The notes under the pieces are model-generated. The model had not been told where the DNA came from. It saw only the letters and a list, made by a program, of their open reading frames with translations, and searched no databases. A stretch of DNA of 18,743 nucleotides from assembly GCA_905210905.1 (NCBI GenBank), contig CAJLYQ010000040.1, positions 1-18,743 of the forward strand, read 5' to 3'. Origin of the DNA: an uncultured Christensenella sp. (GTDB taxonomy: Bacteria > Bacillota > Clostridia > Christensenellales > DTU072). Below, in pieces: positions 1 through 8,268 of the stretch; the stretch's first letter is position 1, and the number at the start of each line of letters is the position of its first letter. The position numbers and the translations under genes are program-made.

Positions 1-184
1 CACCCACCCGCCCGATAGAGTGGAAATGGGTAGATAACGGAATAAACTTTTGTCGTGCGATAAACTTATAAGTGTGCTACACGCATTGCGTAATGGGATG
101 CAACGCTCGGCGTTGCCAACGTCCCACGTTGCCCACGTTGCGAAAAAAGTTCTGTTTATGCGGTTCGGCGCATAGACTGAACGT
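1..184. other. Non-coding leader upstream of the first operon
   Basis: No credible coding frame is seen here. The stretch holds a C-rich block at its left edge (CCCACCCGCCCG at 3-14), two short repeats of ATAAACTT near 42 and 61, and a cluster of palindromes at 100-140 listed separately. I could not find a convincing sigma-A promoter for the peptidase gene: the best -10 candidate, TAGACT at about 174, has no good -35. The promoter may be weak, or the operon may be read from further left, outside the window. Confidence 0.6.
100..140. repeat. Palindrome cluster (GCAACGC/GCGTTGC and CAACGT/ACGTTG)
   Basis: Two perfect short inverted repeats lie back to back: GCAACGC-TCG-GCGTTGC (100-116) and CAACGT-CCC-ACGTTG (117-131). 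A further CCC-ACGTTG copy follows at 132-140. An A-run follows on the plus strand, so there is no U-tract and it is not an ordinary plus-strand terminator. It could be a REP-like intergenic repeat, a stacked operator, or an mRNA structure. Nothing in the window decides between these. Confidence 0.6.
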
Positions 185-1042
185 ATGATGAAATTAAGTA
201 AAAAAATTGCTCTGTGTTATGAAAAACTGAGCCGCATTGCCACGTCCGAAATCGTCGGCGAAAGCGTTCTCGGTCGAGAAATAAGGCTGTTCAGGTTCGG
301 TACCGATCCGAAAATCGTCTTATTTGGCGGAATACACGCAAGAGAATGGATTACCACGTTACTTCTTACCCGACTTGCGGAAGAAGAGAGCGGTTTGTCG
401 TTCGATCTCGTGCCGTGCCTTAACCCCGACGGAGCGAGCCTCTGTTTTGACGGAATTAACTCCGTTCCCGACGGCTTGCTAAGGCAGGAACTGCTAAAAA
501 TCAACGGCAGCGACGATTTTTCTTTGTGGAAAGCCAACGCCCGAGCCGTTGACTTAAACGTCAACTTCGACGCGGACTGGGGAGAAGGACGGTTAAACGT
601 GACGGAAAAGTCGCCGTCAAACTACATCGGACCATTGCCGGAAAGCGAGCCGGAAACGCGCGTTGCAGTCAACGTTCTCGCAAAAAACTACGCTCTGGCG
701 GTTAGTTTTCACTCGCTCGGCGAAGAAGTCTACTGGGGGTACGAAAGCAACTTTCGCTTTTATAAAGAAGCGAAAACCTACGCCGACTACCTTAATTACG
801 CCCTTAAACGGAGCGAACACTCTTCGGGCGGACTTAAAGACTATTACGCGTTAAACTACGACGGACTGGGACTTACGGTGGAAGTAGGGGAAGAAAAATA
901 CGGTCACCCGTACCCCGAAAGCGAACTGGAAAAACTCGTAAAAAAACACTCGGGTAGTATAAAACTGCTGACCGAACTCGGAGAAAAAATATATGACAGA
1001 CTTTATGGCGGAAGCGTTAAAGGAAGCGAAAAAGGCATATAA
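185..1042 (+). CDS. M14 family zinc carboxypeptidase-like protein
   Basis: A 285-residue cytoplasmic protein (no signal peptide) of the peptidase M14 fold, which removes or cleaves near C-terminal residues using one zinc ion. The zinc site is visible: H51 and E54 in GGIHAREW, and H176 in VSFHSLGEE. The general-base glutamate is E233 in LTVEVGEEKYG. The usual DLNRNF substrate-carboxylate motif reads DLNVNFD (from D123), so the arginine is a valine. That change and the SEPE/NY.GP region suggest the bacterial murein-peptide (gamma-D-glutamyl-diamino acid) branch rather than classical carboxypeptidase A; this is inference. The double ATG at 185 has no clear Shine-Dalgarno, so the start is only probable. 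The gene overlaps tadA by 50 bases, which implies co-transcription with tadA-pth-mfd. Confidence 0.85.
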   Translation: MMKLSKKIALCYEKLSRIATSEIVGESVLGREIRLFRFGTDPKIVLFGGIHAREWITTLLLTRLAEEESGLSFDLVPCLNPDGASLCFDGINSVPDGLLRQELLKINGSDDFSLWKANARAVDLNVNFDADWGEGRLNVTEKSPSNYIGPLPESEPETRVAVNVLAKNYALAVSFHSLGEEVYWGYESNFRFYKEAKTYADYLNYALKRSEHSSGGLKDYYALNYDGLGLTVEVGEEKYGHPYPESELEKLVKKHSGSIKLLTELGEKIYDRLYGGSVKGSEKGI

Positions 1043-1439
1043 AAAAGACGAAGTGCCGATAGGCTGCGTCATCGTCCGCAACGGCGAAATCGTCGCAAGA
1101 AGCCATAACAGCAAAATATCCGACAACGATTCCACCGCTCACGCCGAGATGAAAGCGCTTAAAAAAGCGCAAAAAAAACTTAATACGAAATACCTGTACG
1201 AATGCGAAATGTTCGTCACCTTAGAGCCTTGCGCAATGTGCGCCGGGGCAATAGTAAACACTCGTTTGGGTACACTGCACTATGCGCTTAAAGAACCCAA
1301 AAGCGGTTGTTGCGGCAGCATTTTTAATCTCGTCGACGGCAAATTCAATCACACGACGAAAGTAATCGAAGGGGAAAGGAAAGACGAAGCGTTGTTTCTG
1401 ATGCAGGAGTTTTTCAAAGAAAAAAGGAGTAACAAATGA
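993..1439 (+). CDS. tadA: tRNA-specific adenosine deaminase TadA
   Basis: A 148-residue zinc-dependent deaminase that converts adenosine 34 of tRNA-Arg(ACG) to inosine, allowing wobble decoding; it acts in the cytoplasm, normally as a dimer. The cytidine/deoxycytidylate deaminase signatures are complete: H50-A-E52 (zinc ligand and proton-shuttling glutamate) and P79-C80-A-M-C83 (two zinc cysteines). The MxxAlxeAxxA N-terminus and the VPIGCVIV strand are typical, and the length is normal for the family. The start at 993 is supported by GGAG at 980-983, nine bases upstream. It begins inside the end of the peptidase gene in a different frame, and its stop overlaps the pth start by four bases (ATGA), so translation is probably coupled. 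Confidence 0.95.
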   Translation: MTDFMAEALKEAKKAYKKDEVPIGCVIVRNGEIVARSHNSKISDNDSTAHAEMKALKKAQKKLNTKYLYECEMFVTLEPCAMCAGAIVNTRLGTLHYALKEPKSGCCGSIFNLVDGKFNHTTKVIEGERKDEALFLMQEFFKEKRSNK

Positions 1440-1996
1440 TAATAGTAGGGTTAGGAAATCCGGGCGCAAAGTACGAAGGCACGTTTCATAACTGCGGATA
1501 CGGCGTGGTGGACGCGCTTGCGGAAAAACTGGGTAAAAGGATAAACAAAATCGAGTGTTCGTCCCTCGTGTCGGTAAGCGAATCCGGGGGAGAAAAACTT
1601 ATACTCGCAAAGCCCACGACTTATATGAATCTGAGCGGCGAAGCGGTAAAAAGCCTTATCTCGAAATACGGCGAAAAGGGCGGCGAACTTATAGTTTGTT
1701 ACGACGATATCGACATCGACCGTTTTTCCGTCAGAGTACGGGCGAGCGGCAGCGCAGGAACGCACAACGGAATGCGCAATATAATAAGTATGCTCGGACG
1801 CGACGATTTCAAGCGCGTCAGGATAGGTATCGGCAGACCGGATTACGACCTTGCCGATTACGTTTTGTCCAAACCGAACAAAGAAGACGAAAAGAAGTTT
1901 AACGAAACGTTCTGCCGGGTAGCCGATCTTTTGGCGGAGTATATAAAAACCCGCAATTTCGACAAGTTTTTACGCGAAGGAAATTCGATTAAGTAA
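1436..1996 (+). CDS. pth: Peptidyl-tRNA hydrolase
   Basis: A 186-residue enzyme that hydrolyses peptidyl-tRNA released by stalled or abortive translation, recycling tRNA. Family marks in order: MIIVGLGNPGAKYEGTFHN with catalytic H18 and N19, KPTTYMNLSGEAV at about 59-71, the acidic CYDDIDID stretch near 88-95, and SAGTHNGMRNI near 106-116. The residue before the catalytic His is Phe rather than the usual Arg (TFHN instead of TRHN). Length is normal. The GGAG Shine-Dalgarno lies about seven bases before the ATG, within the end of tadA. The TAATG junction makes its stop share a base with the mfd start. The pth-mfd order is common in Bacillota. Confidence 0.95.
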   Translation: MIIVGLGNPGAKYEGTFHNCGYGVVDALAEKLGKRINKIECSSLVSVSESGGEKLILAKPTTYMNLSGEAVKSLISKYGEKGGELIVCYDDIDIDRFSVRVRASGSAGTHNGMRNIISMLGRDDFKRVRIGIGRPDYDLADYVLSKPNKEDEKKFNETFCRVADLLAEYIKTRNFDKFLREGNSIK

Positions 1997-4900
1997 TGGG
2001 TAAAAATTTCGTCCCGACGACGGGCGTTATCGGTGATATAAAAAAAGCGGTCGGCAAAAAAGACGTAGTCGTTTTTAACGCCGCTCCGAACAACCGTTTT
2101 CATCTGGCGACGGCGGTTTGCCGTAAGTTCGTTTACCTTGTCGGCGACGTGAGCGAGGCGCGCACGGCGTACAATCGCATTACGAAATACGGCGACGGCA
2201 ACTACGCGCTTTTGCCGGAAAAAGAAGATCCGCTCACGAAGCGTATGATATGCGACTACTCGTCGACGGGCGAGCGCATAAGAATACTTGCCGGTATGCT
2301 GGACGGAAGTCTGGACGGAGTGGTTCTTTCCTGCGAGAGTTTTCTTGCGCGCTACCCCGAAAAAGGGCGTTTTGCCGACGCGACGATTACCTTTAAGAAA
2401 AACGAAGAAGTAAAAACCGCCGACCTTGCGGACAGACTCTTATACGCCGGATACAAACGCGACGCGGACGTAAAAACGCCTGCGTCGTTTCGCATTTCGG
2501 GCGACGTGCTGGAGATATTTCCCCCGGCGGCTTTCTGCCCTTACAGGGTGGACTTTTTCGGCGACGTCGTGGAAAAAATCCGCGTGTACGAACCCGAAAC
2601 CCACGTTGCTAAAGAAGAAGTCGAGTCGCTCACGGTTTTGCCTGCGTCCGACGTTTTGGTGCGCCGAAACGAAGTAAACGGTATCCTTAACGCGATAAGA
2701 AAAGCGGCAAGGACGCTTGCGCCGGAAATGCGAAGCGCCGCGGGCGACGCGGCGGAAAGTTTTTCGCTTAACCCGTCCGATTCGCTTAACGGTTTTATTT
2801 TGCCGTTTCTCGAAGAGCAGACCGCGTCGTTTCTTACCTATGCGGAAGGGTACACGCTCGTTATAGACGACGTAAGGCAAATCGAAGACAAACTGAAACT
2901 TACGAGAAAGGCGTTTGAGAACAGGGCGGAAACTCTTGCCGAAGGGGGCAAAGCGTTCGAGCGGCACAAGAACGCGATTTTCACGGAGAACGGGGCGCTC
3001 GCTCCGCGCGGAGCGATACTCGGTTTCGGCAGAACGACTTCGGCGATACGGCTTTACCGTCCGCAGGAAATTTTCGATCTGAAAACCTCTCCGCTCGCGC
3101 CTTTTTACAACGATATCGAAGGGTTTTTCACGCTGGTTAAGCAACTGCTTTTACGGGGCGTCAAAATCCGCGTTTACGCTGCGAACGAAAGTTCTCTCAA
3201 AGCGTTGGAAAGCGCGTTCAACGACCACGATATAGGTGTTAGAATCGGGTTTTCTTCCGACGCCGACGTGGCGTTGCAGACAGGCGACGTCGAATACGGG
3301 TTTTATTATCCGACGGAAAAGTTTATGTGCGTCGGTATAAACGACCTTGCGAGAAAACAGCAGCCTATCCGCAAAAAACCGAGAAAACAGACCTTTGAAC
3401 TTCCCCTTAAGGGCGATTACGTCGTGCACGAAAAGCACGGTATCGGTATAAGCGAAGGTATGCAGAGAGTAAAAACTCTTTCGGGTGAAAAAGACTTTTT
3501 CGTCGTGCTTTACAAGGGCGGCGACAAACTGTTTTTGCCGGTAGAGCAACTCGACACGATAGAAAAATACACCGGAGCGGACAAGCCGGCTTTGCACAAA
3601 CTCGGCGGAGCGGAGTTCGAGCGGGTTAAGGACAGAGTTCGTCAAAGCGTCAAAGAAATGGCGATCGACCTGTTGGAAATCTACCGCGCGAGAGAGGGCA
3701 GAAAAGGGTACAAGTATCAGCCGGACACGCCCTGGCAGAAAGAACTCGAAGACGATTTCGAGTTTACCGAAACCGAAGACCAACTTGCGGCGATAGCGGA
3801 TATAAAACGCGATATGGAAAGCGGCAAGATAATGGACCGACTGCTTTGCGGCGACGTGGGTTACGGCAAAACCGAAGTGGCGATACGGGCTATTTTCAAA
3901 ACCGTCGTGGAAGGCAAACAGGCGGCGCTTCTCGCGCCTACGACGGTGCTTGCGCAGCAACATTACAACCTGATTTGCGCGAGAATGAACAAGTTCAAAC
4001 TTAAAATCGAACTTCTCAACCGGTTCGTACCCCCTGCGGAGATAAAAAAATCTCTCGAAAGAATAAAAAGCGGCGAAAGCAACGTTATCGTCGCTACGCA
4101 CAGACTTCTCGGCGGCGACGTGGTTTTTCACGATCTCGGTTTGCTCGTGCTCGACGAAGAGCAGCGTTTCGGCGTGGAACATAAAGAAAAACTGAAAGCG
4201 TTCAAGAGTACGGTAAACGTGCTCAGTATGTCGGCGACCCCCATTCCGAGAACGCTGCATATGGCGCTGAGCGGAATAAGGGACATATCCACGCTGGACA
4301 CGCCGCCGAAGAACCGCCTGCCGGTGGAAACGTACGTCACCGAGTACAGCGAAGAACTGCTTAAAGACGCGCTCGAACGGGAACTCAACCGCGGCGGACA
4401 GGCGTTCGTTTTGTACAACAGAGTAAATGGAATAAACAAGTTCCGCGATACGGTGATTTCTCTCGTTGGCGACAGGACGGAAGTGGTCTGCGCCCACGGG
4501 CAAATGACCGAAGAAGAACTGGAAACGGCGATAAAAAAGTTTTACGACGGCGAAGCCGGGGTGCTGGTTTCCACGACTATTATCGAAAACGGCGTGGATT
4601 TGCCCAACGCGAACACGCTGTTCGTCATCGACTCGGACAATCTCGGACTGAGCCAACTGTACCAACTTCGTGGCAGGGTGGGCAGGAGCAACGTGCTTGC
4701 CTACGCTTATTTTACCGTCCGCGAAGGCAAAGTTCTTACCGAGTCGGCGGTTAAACGTCTGGACGCGCTTATGGCGAACACCGAACTGGGCAGCGGGTTC
4801 AAAATAGCGATGCAGGATCTGGAAATCCGCGGCGCGGGGAACATACTCGGCAGGGAACAACACGGACAGATGGAAAAAGTCGGGTACGAAATGTATCTCA

Positions 4901-5391
4901 GACTGGTTAAGGAAGGCATAGAGCGCGCGCAGGGCAAAGAAATCGAAGAAGAAAGGGAAATAGAACTGAAAATCGACGGCGACCTTGCGCTTAAAGAAAG
5001 TTACGTCCCCGAAGTCAAAGCCCGTACGGCGATTTATCGCTCGGCGGCGAAACTTACCTGCACTGCGGACGGGAACGAACTCTATAAAGAACTTTCCGCG
5101 TCTTACGGCGACGACGCGCGGCTTAAAAACGTCATCAGGACGGGCATACTCAAAAACGTGGCGAAAAAACTCGGCGTGAAAAAGGTGGTTATCGGCAGCG
5201 CGGGTAGCGGAATTTACTTTGAAAACTCGGAAATTCTCAAAGAAAAACGGTTGTACGAAACGCTGGAAAAATACAAATCCGCGGCGGTGCTCTGCCCGAC
5301 GAATCCGCCGAGCGTGGTTTTCGGAATAGCAAAACTGACGCAAAGCGCGAGAATAAAGTTCGTAAAAGACTTTCTCGAATCCGTTCTTTGA
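1996..5391 (+). CDS. mfd: Transcription-repair coupling factor Mfd
   Basis: A full-length 1131-residue ATP-driven DNA translocase that removes stalled RNA polymerase and recruits UvrA to template-strand lesions. The order matches the family: an N-terminal UvrB-like module (roughly 1-350), an RNA-polymerase-interacting CarD/TRCF domain at about 470-530 (GDYVVHEKHGIGI to LPVEQLDTIEKY), then a RecG-type helicase pair. Walker A is GDVGYGKTE near 618, the DEEQ box is LVLDEEQRFG near 718, motif III is SMSATPIPRT near 745, and the arginine-finger motif is QLRGRVGRS near 894. A TRCF C-terminal domain ends the protein. No key motif is missing. It starts on the last base of the pth stop region; AAGGA at about 1977 is the likely ribosome-binding site. 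Confidence 0.97.
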   Translation: MGKNFVPTTGVIGDIKKAVGKKDVVVFNAAPNNRFHLATAVCRKFVYLVGDVSEARTAYNRITKYGDGNYALLPEKEDPLTKRMICDYSSTGERIRILAGMLDGSLDGVVLSCESFLARYPEKGRFADATITFKKNEEVKTADLADRLLYAGYKRDADVKTPASFRISGDVLEIFPPAAFCPYRVDFFGDVVEKIRVYEPETHVAKEEVESLTVLPASDVLVRRNEVNGILNAIRKAARTLAPEMRSAAGDAAESFSLNPSDSLNGFILPFLEEQTASFLTYAEGYTLVIDDVRQIEDKLKLTRKAFENRAETLAEGGKAFERHKNAIFTENGALAPRGAILGFGRTTSAIRLYRPQEIFDLKTSPLAPFYNDIEGFFTLVKQLLLRGVKIRVYAANESSLKALESAFNDHDIGVRIGFSSDADVALQTGDVEYGFYYPTEKFMCVGINDLARKQQPIRKKPRKQTFELPLKGDYVVHEKHGIGISEGMQRVKTLSGEKDFFVVLYKGGDKLFLPVEQLDTIEKYTGADKPALHKLGGAEFERVKDRVRQSVKEMAIDLLEIYRAREGRKGYKYQPDTPWQKELEDDFEFTETEDQLAAIADIKRDMESGKIMDRLLCGDVGYGKTEVAIRAIFKTVVEGKQAALLAPTTVLAQQHYNLICARMNKFKLKIELLNRFVPPAEIKKSLERIKSGESNVIVATHRLLGGDVVFHDLGLLVLDEEQRFGVEHKEKLKAFKSTVNVLSMSATPIPRTLHMALSGIRDISTLDTPPKNRLPVETYVTEYSEELLKDALERELNRGGQAFVLYNRVNGINKFRDTVISLVGDRTEVVCAHGQMTEEELETAIKKFYDGEAGVLVSTTIIENGVDLPNANTLFVIDSDNLGLSQLYQLRGRVGRSNVLAYAYFTVREGKVLTESAVKRLDALMANTELGSGFKIAMQDLEIRGAGNILGREQHGQMEKVGYEMYLRLVKEGIERAQGKEIEEEREIELKIDGDLALKESYVPEVKARTAIYRSAAKLTCTADGNELYKELSASYGDDARLKNVIRTGILKNVAKKLGVKKVVIGSAGSGIYFENSEILKEKRLYETLEKYKSAAVLCPTNPPSVVFGIAKLTQSARIKFVKDFLESVL

Positions 5392-5423
5392 GAATTTACG
5401 GCGGCGATAACGCGGTAATTCTC
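5390..5423 (+). terminator. Hairpin at the end of mfd, possible weak terminator
   Basis: GAGAATTTAC (5390-5399) pairs with GTAATTCTC (5415-5423) with one bulged T, and GCG-ATAA-CGC nests inside. The arm begins within the mfd stop codon. No U-tract follows, so intrinsic termination would be weak. It may instead protect the operon mRNA 3' end or need Rho. Confidence 0.4.
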
Positions 5424-5444
5424 GGTTAAAGAGCCGTTAGATAC

Positions 5445-5473
5445 TTGCTTTCCGTAGGAAAGTAGTGTATACT
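5445..5473 (+). promoter_or_regulatory. Sigma-A type promoter for the parvulin-like lipoprotein
   Basis: TTGCTT (5445-5450), 17-base spacer, TATACT (5468-5473). Transcription should begin near 5480, giving a leader of about 95 bases before the ATG at 5574. The spacer contains a perfect CTTTCC-GTA-GGAAAG palindrome (5449-5463), which could be a protein-binding site. The leader holds small hairpins, for example GCGGT-AAA-ACCGC near 5532. Translation uses GGAG in the context AAAAGGAGTACGGTAATG. Confidence 0.75.
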
Positions 5474-5573
5474 CTTATGAGTAGCCTTATAGGTATCGGC
5501 ATTTTTGCCTTGCCGTAAGAGTACGTAAGGGGCGGTAAAACCGCAAAAACAAAACTCTAAAAGGAGTACGGTA

Positions 5574-8186
5574 ATGAAGAAAAAAGGATTATTGTTTTTG
5601 CTGACGGCGACGGTGCTGTTTTTCTGCGTCGCGCTTAGCGCGTGTTCTCTCGTCAGCGTCAACGAAGAAAGACAGGCCAACCGCGTAATCGCGACCGTGT
5701 CCGTCGATCTCGCAAAAGAATTCGGCAACGGAGTTAAAGTTCTCGGCGACGACTGGGACTACAACGTTTCTATGAACGTTACTCGCAGAGAACTCGTTTT
5801 CACCGTTAACTACGCCATTAACTATTATTCGCAACTTTACGCTCAGTACGGAACGCAGTACACCTACGACGCGGAAACCTTGCTCGAATCTTCTCTCAAA
5901 ACTTTGAAGGCGCAAAAATACAACACCGCTTACGCGATGGGAGAACTTCTCGTTAAGGCAAAAGAGACCGGCAGATTCGATTCTATGTATTGCCTTACCG
6001 ACGAATACAAGGCGATTTACGGCAAAACGCTCGTTCCGGAAGGCGTGCTTACCCTTTCCGAAAGATACGAAGCGGTTAAGGCGGTAAACGATCAGTTCGA
6101 TACGCAACTTACTTCTCTTCTCGACACCGGTAAGGATCAGGACAGAGAGAACGAAAAGAGCGACGCCAACAACGAACTCGTAAGCGCGTACAACGACGGA
6201 TTTTTCGTTAAGAGCGTAGAAATGGCGTATAAGAACGCCGACGGCGAATTCGTTACGGGCATCTACCACGCCGAAATCATCGACGACGGCGACGACGACA
6301 CGGCGGAACTCGACTACAAGAAAATTTACGTCAAAGTCAGACTTACCAAAGGCGGCGCGGACGTAAACAAGGCGGACGAAGCGAAGGACAAAGACAACGC
6401 TTTGGTCAGATACGTGGTTATTCCCGCAGGAGAAGATTCGGTTAAGACCGAAGCGGACGATACGGTTTCTGCCACCCGTAAATATATGACCGCAAAGAGA
6501 GCGACCGTATCTTTCTCGGGCAGAGAATTTGCGGAAGTTACGGAAGACAACGATTCCGGATACGAAGTGGCTACGTTCACGAGCGAACCGGTCAAGTTCA
6601 CTCTCGTTACCGCAAGAAGCGCGCATAGTCACGACGACAGCGAAGACAGCGAAGCCGAACTGACGAAAGAACTTCGTTATTTCTCGCGCGACGCGTGGAA
6701 AACCGGCGTCGCTACCGAAAAAGTGACGAAAGAAACGCTTGACGAACTGAAATCCGAAATCTTCAACGCAAAACCCGAAACTTATCCCGAAAAATACAGT
6801 CAATATACCGAAAGCGAAAAGAAAGAAGCGTATCGTCAACTTCGAAGCACGTTCGTTTCGAGCAACATCGGCTACGTCGAAGAAATCTCGGACGAAGAGA
6901 TGGCAAAACTCGACAAAGCGCAACAAAGAAACCTTAAACACTACAAAGGTCTTGCTTATTACTACGAATCGCAGTTCTCTTCGGAAATTCTTTCCGCTAT
7001 AGAGTACGAACTCGGCGAAGCGAAGAACGAAAGCGTAACGAACGCGGAAATCGACGAAGAGTACAACCTGCTCGTTCTGAAAGACAAAGCGAATTACGAA
7101 TACCTTTCGGACGAAGAACAGGTAAAGAAGTTCTTCGAAACGGTTAAGGGCGGCACGAACGGACTCGACAAAGTTTATTACGTTCCCGTAGACGCTTTGA
7201 CCAAAGTAGAATACGAAATCAAAGCGGACGAAAAGGCTTACAAGGTATTCTTCAACGACGACGGCACCGTTAAAGCGGAATACAAAGACAAGTACGTATT
7301 CGAAAAGACGGAAAACGGCAAAACCGTATACACTATGAAATACGCGTACAAGAACGAGAAGGCGGACGGAACGCATACTTACACGATCAATATGATTTAC
7401 GTCACGCACATTCTTCTCTCGTTCGACAACGTGGAAGGACTTACCGACAAGTACAAGGCGGCTACGCTCGACCTTACGGACGATCAGAAGATAGAATTCG
7501 CGAAGAAGTTCGCCGAACAAATCAAGACCTGTCCGCAACTTCTGTCTTTCCTCGAAAACTTCGACCACGACAAAACGTACGAAGTTAAGGACGTGTTTAA
7601 AACCGACGAAAACGGCAAACTCGCTTATCAGACCTACGCGGAAGCGATCGCTACGATAAACGCGGCGCTCGAAGGCAAAGCGACCTATAAAGAACTGTTC
7701 GACGCGTTCGTTACGCTTATGGAACAATACAACGACGACAGCGGCAAACTTACCACTTCCGGTTACGTCGTAAGCGCAGGCGATATGGAAAACGGCTGGT
7801 ATGCGGACTTCACCGCTACCGCGCTCGAAACGTACTTTGAAGCGTTGGTTTCCGGAAAGAACCCGACCGAACTTGCCGACGGAGAACAATCTCTCGACAG
7901 AATTCGCGACGCGTACTCGGATTACGGTATCCACAAGATGATAATCAGTTTTGCTCCGCTGTTCGACGTAACGATCGACGAAAGCACGGGCGCGATGGAC
8001 ATCAAGACCGCGCTCAATACCGACGGCGATACGAGATACGAAGAACTCGGCAGCAGTTTGCTTAAATCCAAAAAGAGCAAAGCCTACACCGAATGGAGAG
8101 CGAAGAACACCGAAGAAATCGTAGAACAACATTCCGAAACGAACGAAAAGAATTACAAGCGCGTCGTTAAGGATATTAAAGGTTAA
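5574..8186 (+). CDS. Large parvulin-like (PpiC/PrsA-type) foldase lipoprotein
   Basis: An 870-residue extracytoplasmic lipoprotein: MKKKG start, hydrophobic segment, then lipobox LSAC with the lipidated cysteine at C24. The middle third is charged and probably helical, like the SurA/PrsA chaperone arm. From about residue 604 it resembles a parvulin peptidyl-prolyl isomerase: VTHILLSFDN matches the first strand, FVTLMEQYNDDSG and GDMENGW match the F..lA..yS.D/G..LG.f region, and YGIHKMIISF matches the final yGyHii strand. The first strand and first helix are separated by an insertion of about 85 residues. A histidine-rich, acidic loop (AHSHDDSEDSE) sits near residue 350. It probably folds secreted proteins on the outer membrane face. 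It is far longer than PrsA (about 290 residues), so isomerase activity is inferred, not certain. Placement directly after mfd is common for such foldases in Clostridia. Confidence 0.75.
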   Translation: MKKKGLLFLLTATVLFFCVALSACSLVSVNEERQANRVIATVSVDLAKEFGNGVKVLGDDWDYNVSMNVTRRELVFTVNYAINYYSQLYAQYGTQYTYDAETLLESSLKTLKAQKYNTAYAMGELLVKAKETGRFDSMYCLTDEYKAIYGKTLVPEGVLTLSERYEAVKAVNDQFDTQLTSLLDTGKDQDRENEKSDANNELVSAYNDGFFVKSVEMAYKNADGEFVTGIYHAEIIDDGDDDTAELDYKKIYVKVRLTKGGADVNKADEAKDKDNALVRYVVIPAGEDSVKTEADDTVSATRKYMTAKRATVSFSGREFAEVTEDNDSGYEVATFTSEPVKFTLVTARSAHSHDDSEDSEAELTKELRYFSRDAWKTGVATEKVTKETLDELKSEIFNAKPETYPEKYSQYTESEKKEAYRQLRSTFVSSNIGYVEEISDEEMAKLDKAQQRNLKHYKGLAYYYESQFSSEILSAIEYELGEAKNESVTNAEIDEEYNLLVLKDKANYEYLSDEEQVKKFFETVKGGTNGLDKVYYVPVDALTKVEYEIKADEKAYKVFFNDDGTVKAEYKDKYVFEKTENGKTVYTMKYAYKNEKADGTHTYTINMIYVTHILLSFDNVEGLTDKYKAATLDLTDDQKIEFAKKFAEQIKTCPQLLSFLENFDHDKTYEVKDVFKTDENGKLAYQTYAEAIATINAALEGKATYKELFDAFVTLMEQYNDDSGKLTTSGYVVSAGDMENGWYADFTATALETYFEALVSGKNPTELADGEQSLDRIRDAYSDYGIHKMIISFAPLFDVTIDESTGAMDIKTALNTDGDTRYEELGSSLLKSKKSKAYTEWRAKNTEEIVEQHSETNEKNYKRVVKDIKG

Positions 8187-8202
8187 TTACACTACAAACT
8201 TG

Positions 8203-8234
8203 AAAAGGCTATCCGAACAAAAGATAGCCTTTTT
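8203..8234 (+). terminator. Intrinsic terminator after the foldase lipoprotein
   Basis: AAAAGGCTATC (8203-8213) and GATAGCCTTTTT (8223-8234) form an 11-bp stem with a nine-base loop, the U-run being part of the 3' arm. It ends only 35 bases before the next ATG. TTGAAA at 8200 followed 17 bases later by GATAGC is a poor promoter candidate, so the kinase gene may depend on partial read-through. Confidence 0.85.
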
Positions 8235-8268
8235 AAGTCGAAACGAAAGGAAATAAACGGAGTACGTA

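Noticed and set aside
1221..1469. Minus-strand small frames opposite tadA and pth
   Set aside because: They lack ribosome-binding sites and lie fully opposite well-conserved genes.
3151..5343. Minus-strand 730-codon frame opposite mfd
   Set aside because: Same composition effect as above; mfd is complete and conserved on the other strand.
5589..8132. Minus-strand 847-codon frame opposite the foldase lipoprotein
   Set aside because: Long antisense frames arise here because codons such as GAA, AAA and GAC on the coding strand rarely produce stops in this opposite frame. The translation is a low-complexity F/R/V-rich string without domains, and there is no start signal.
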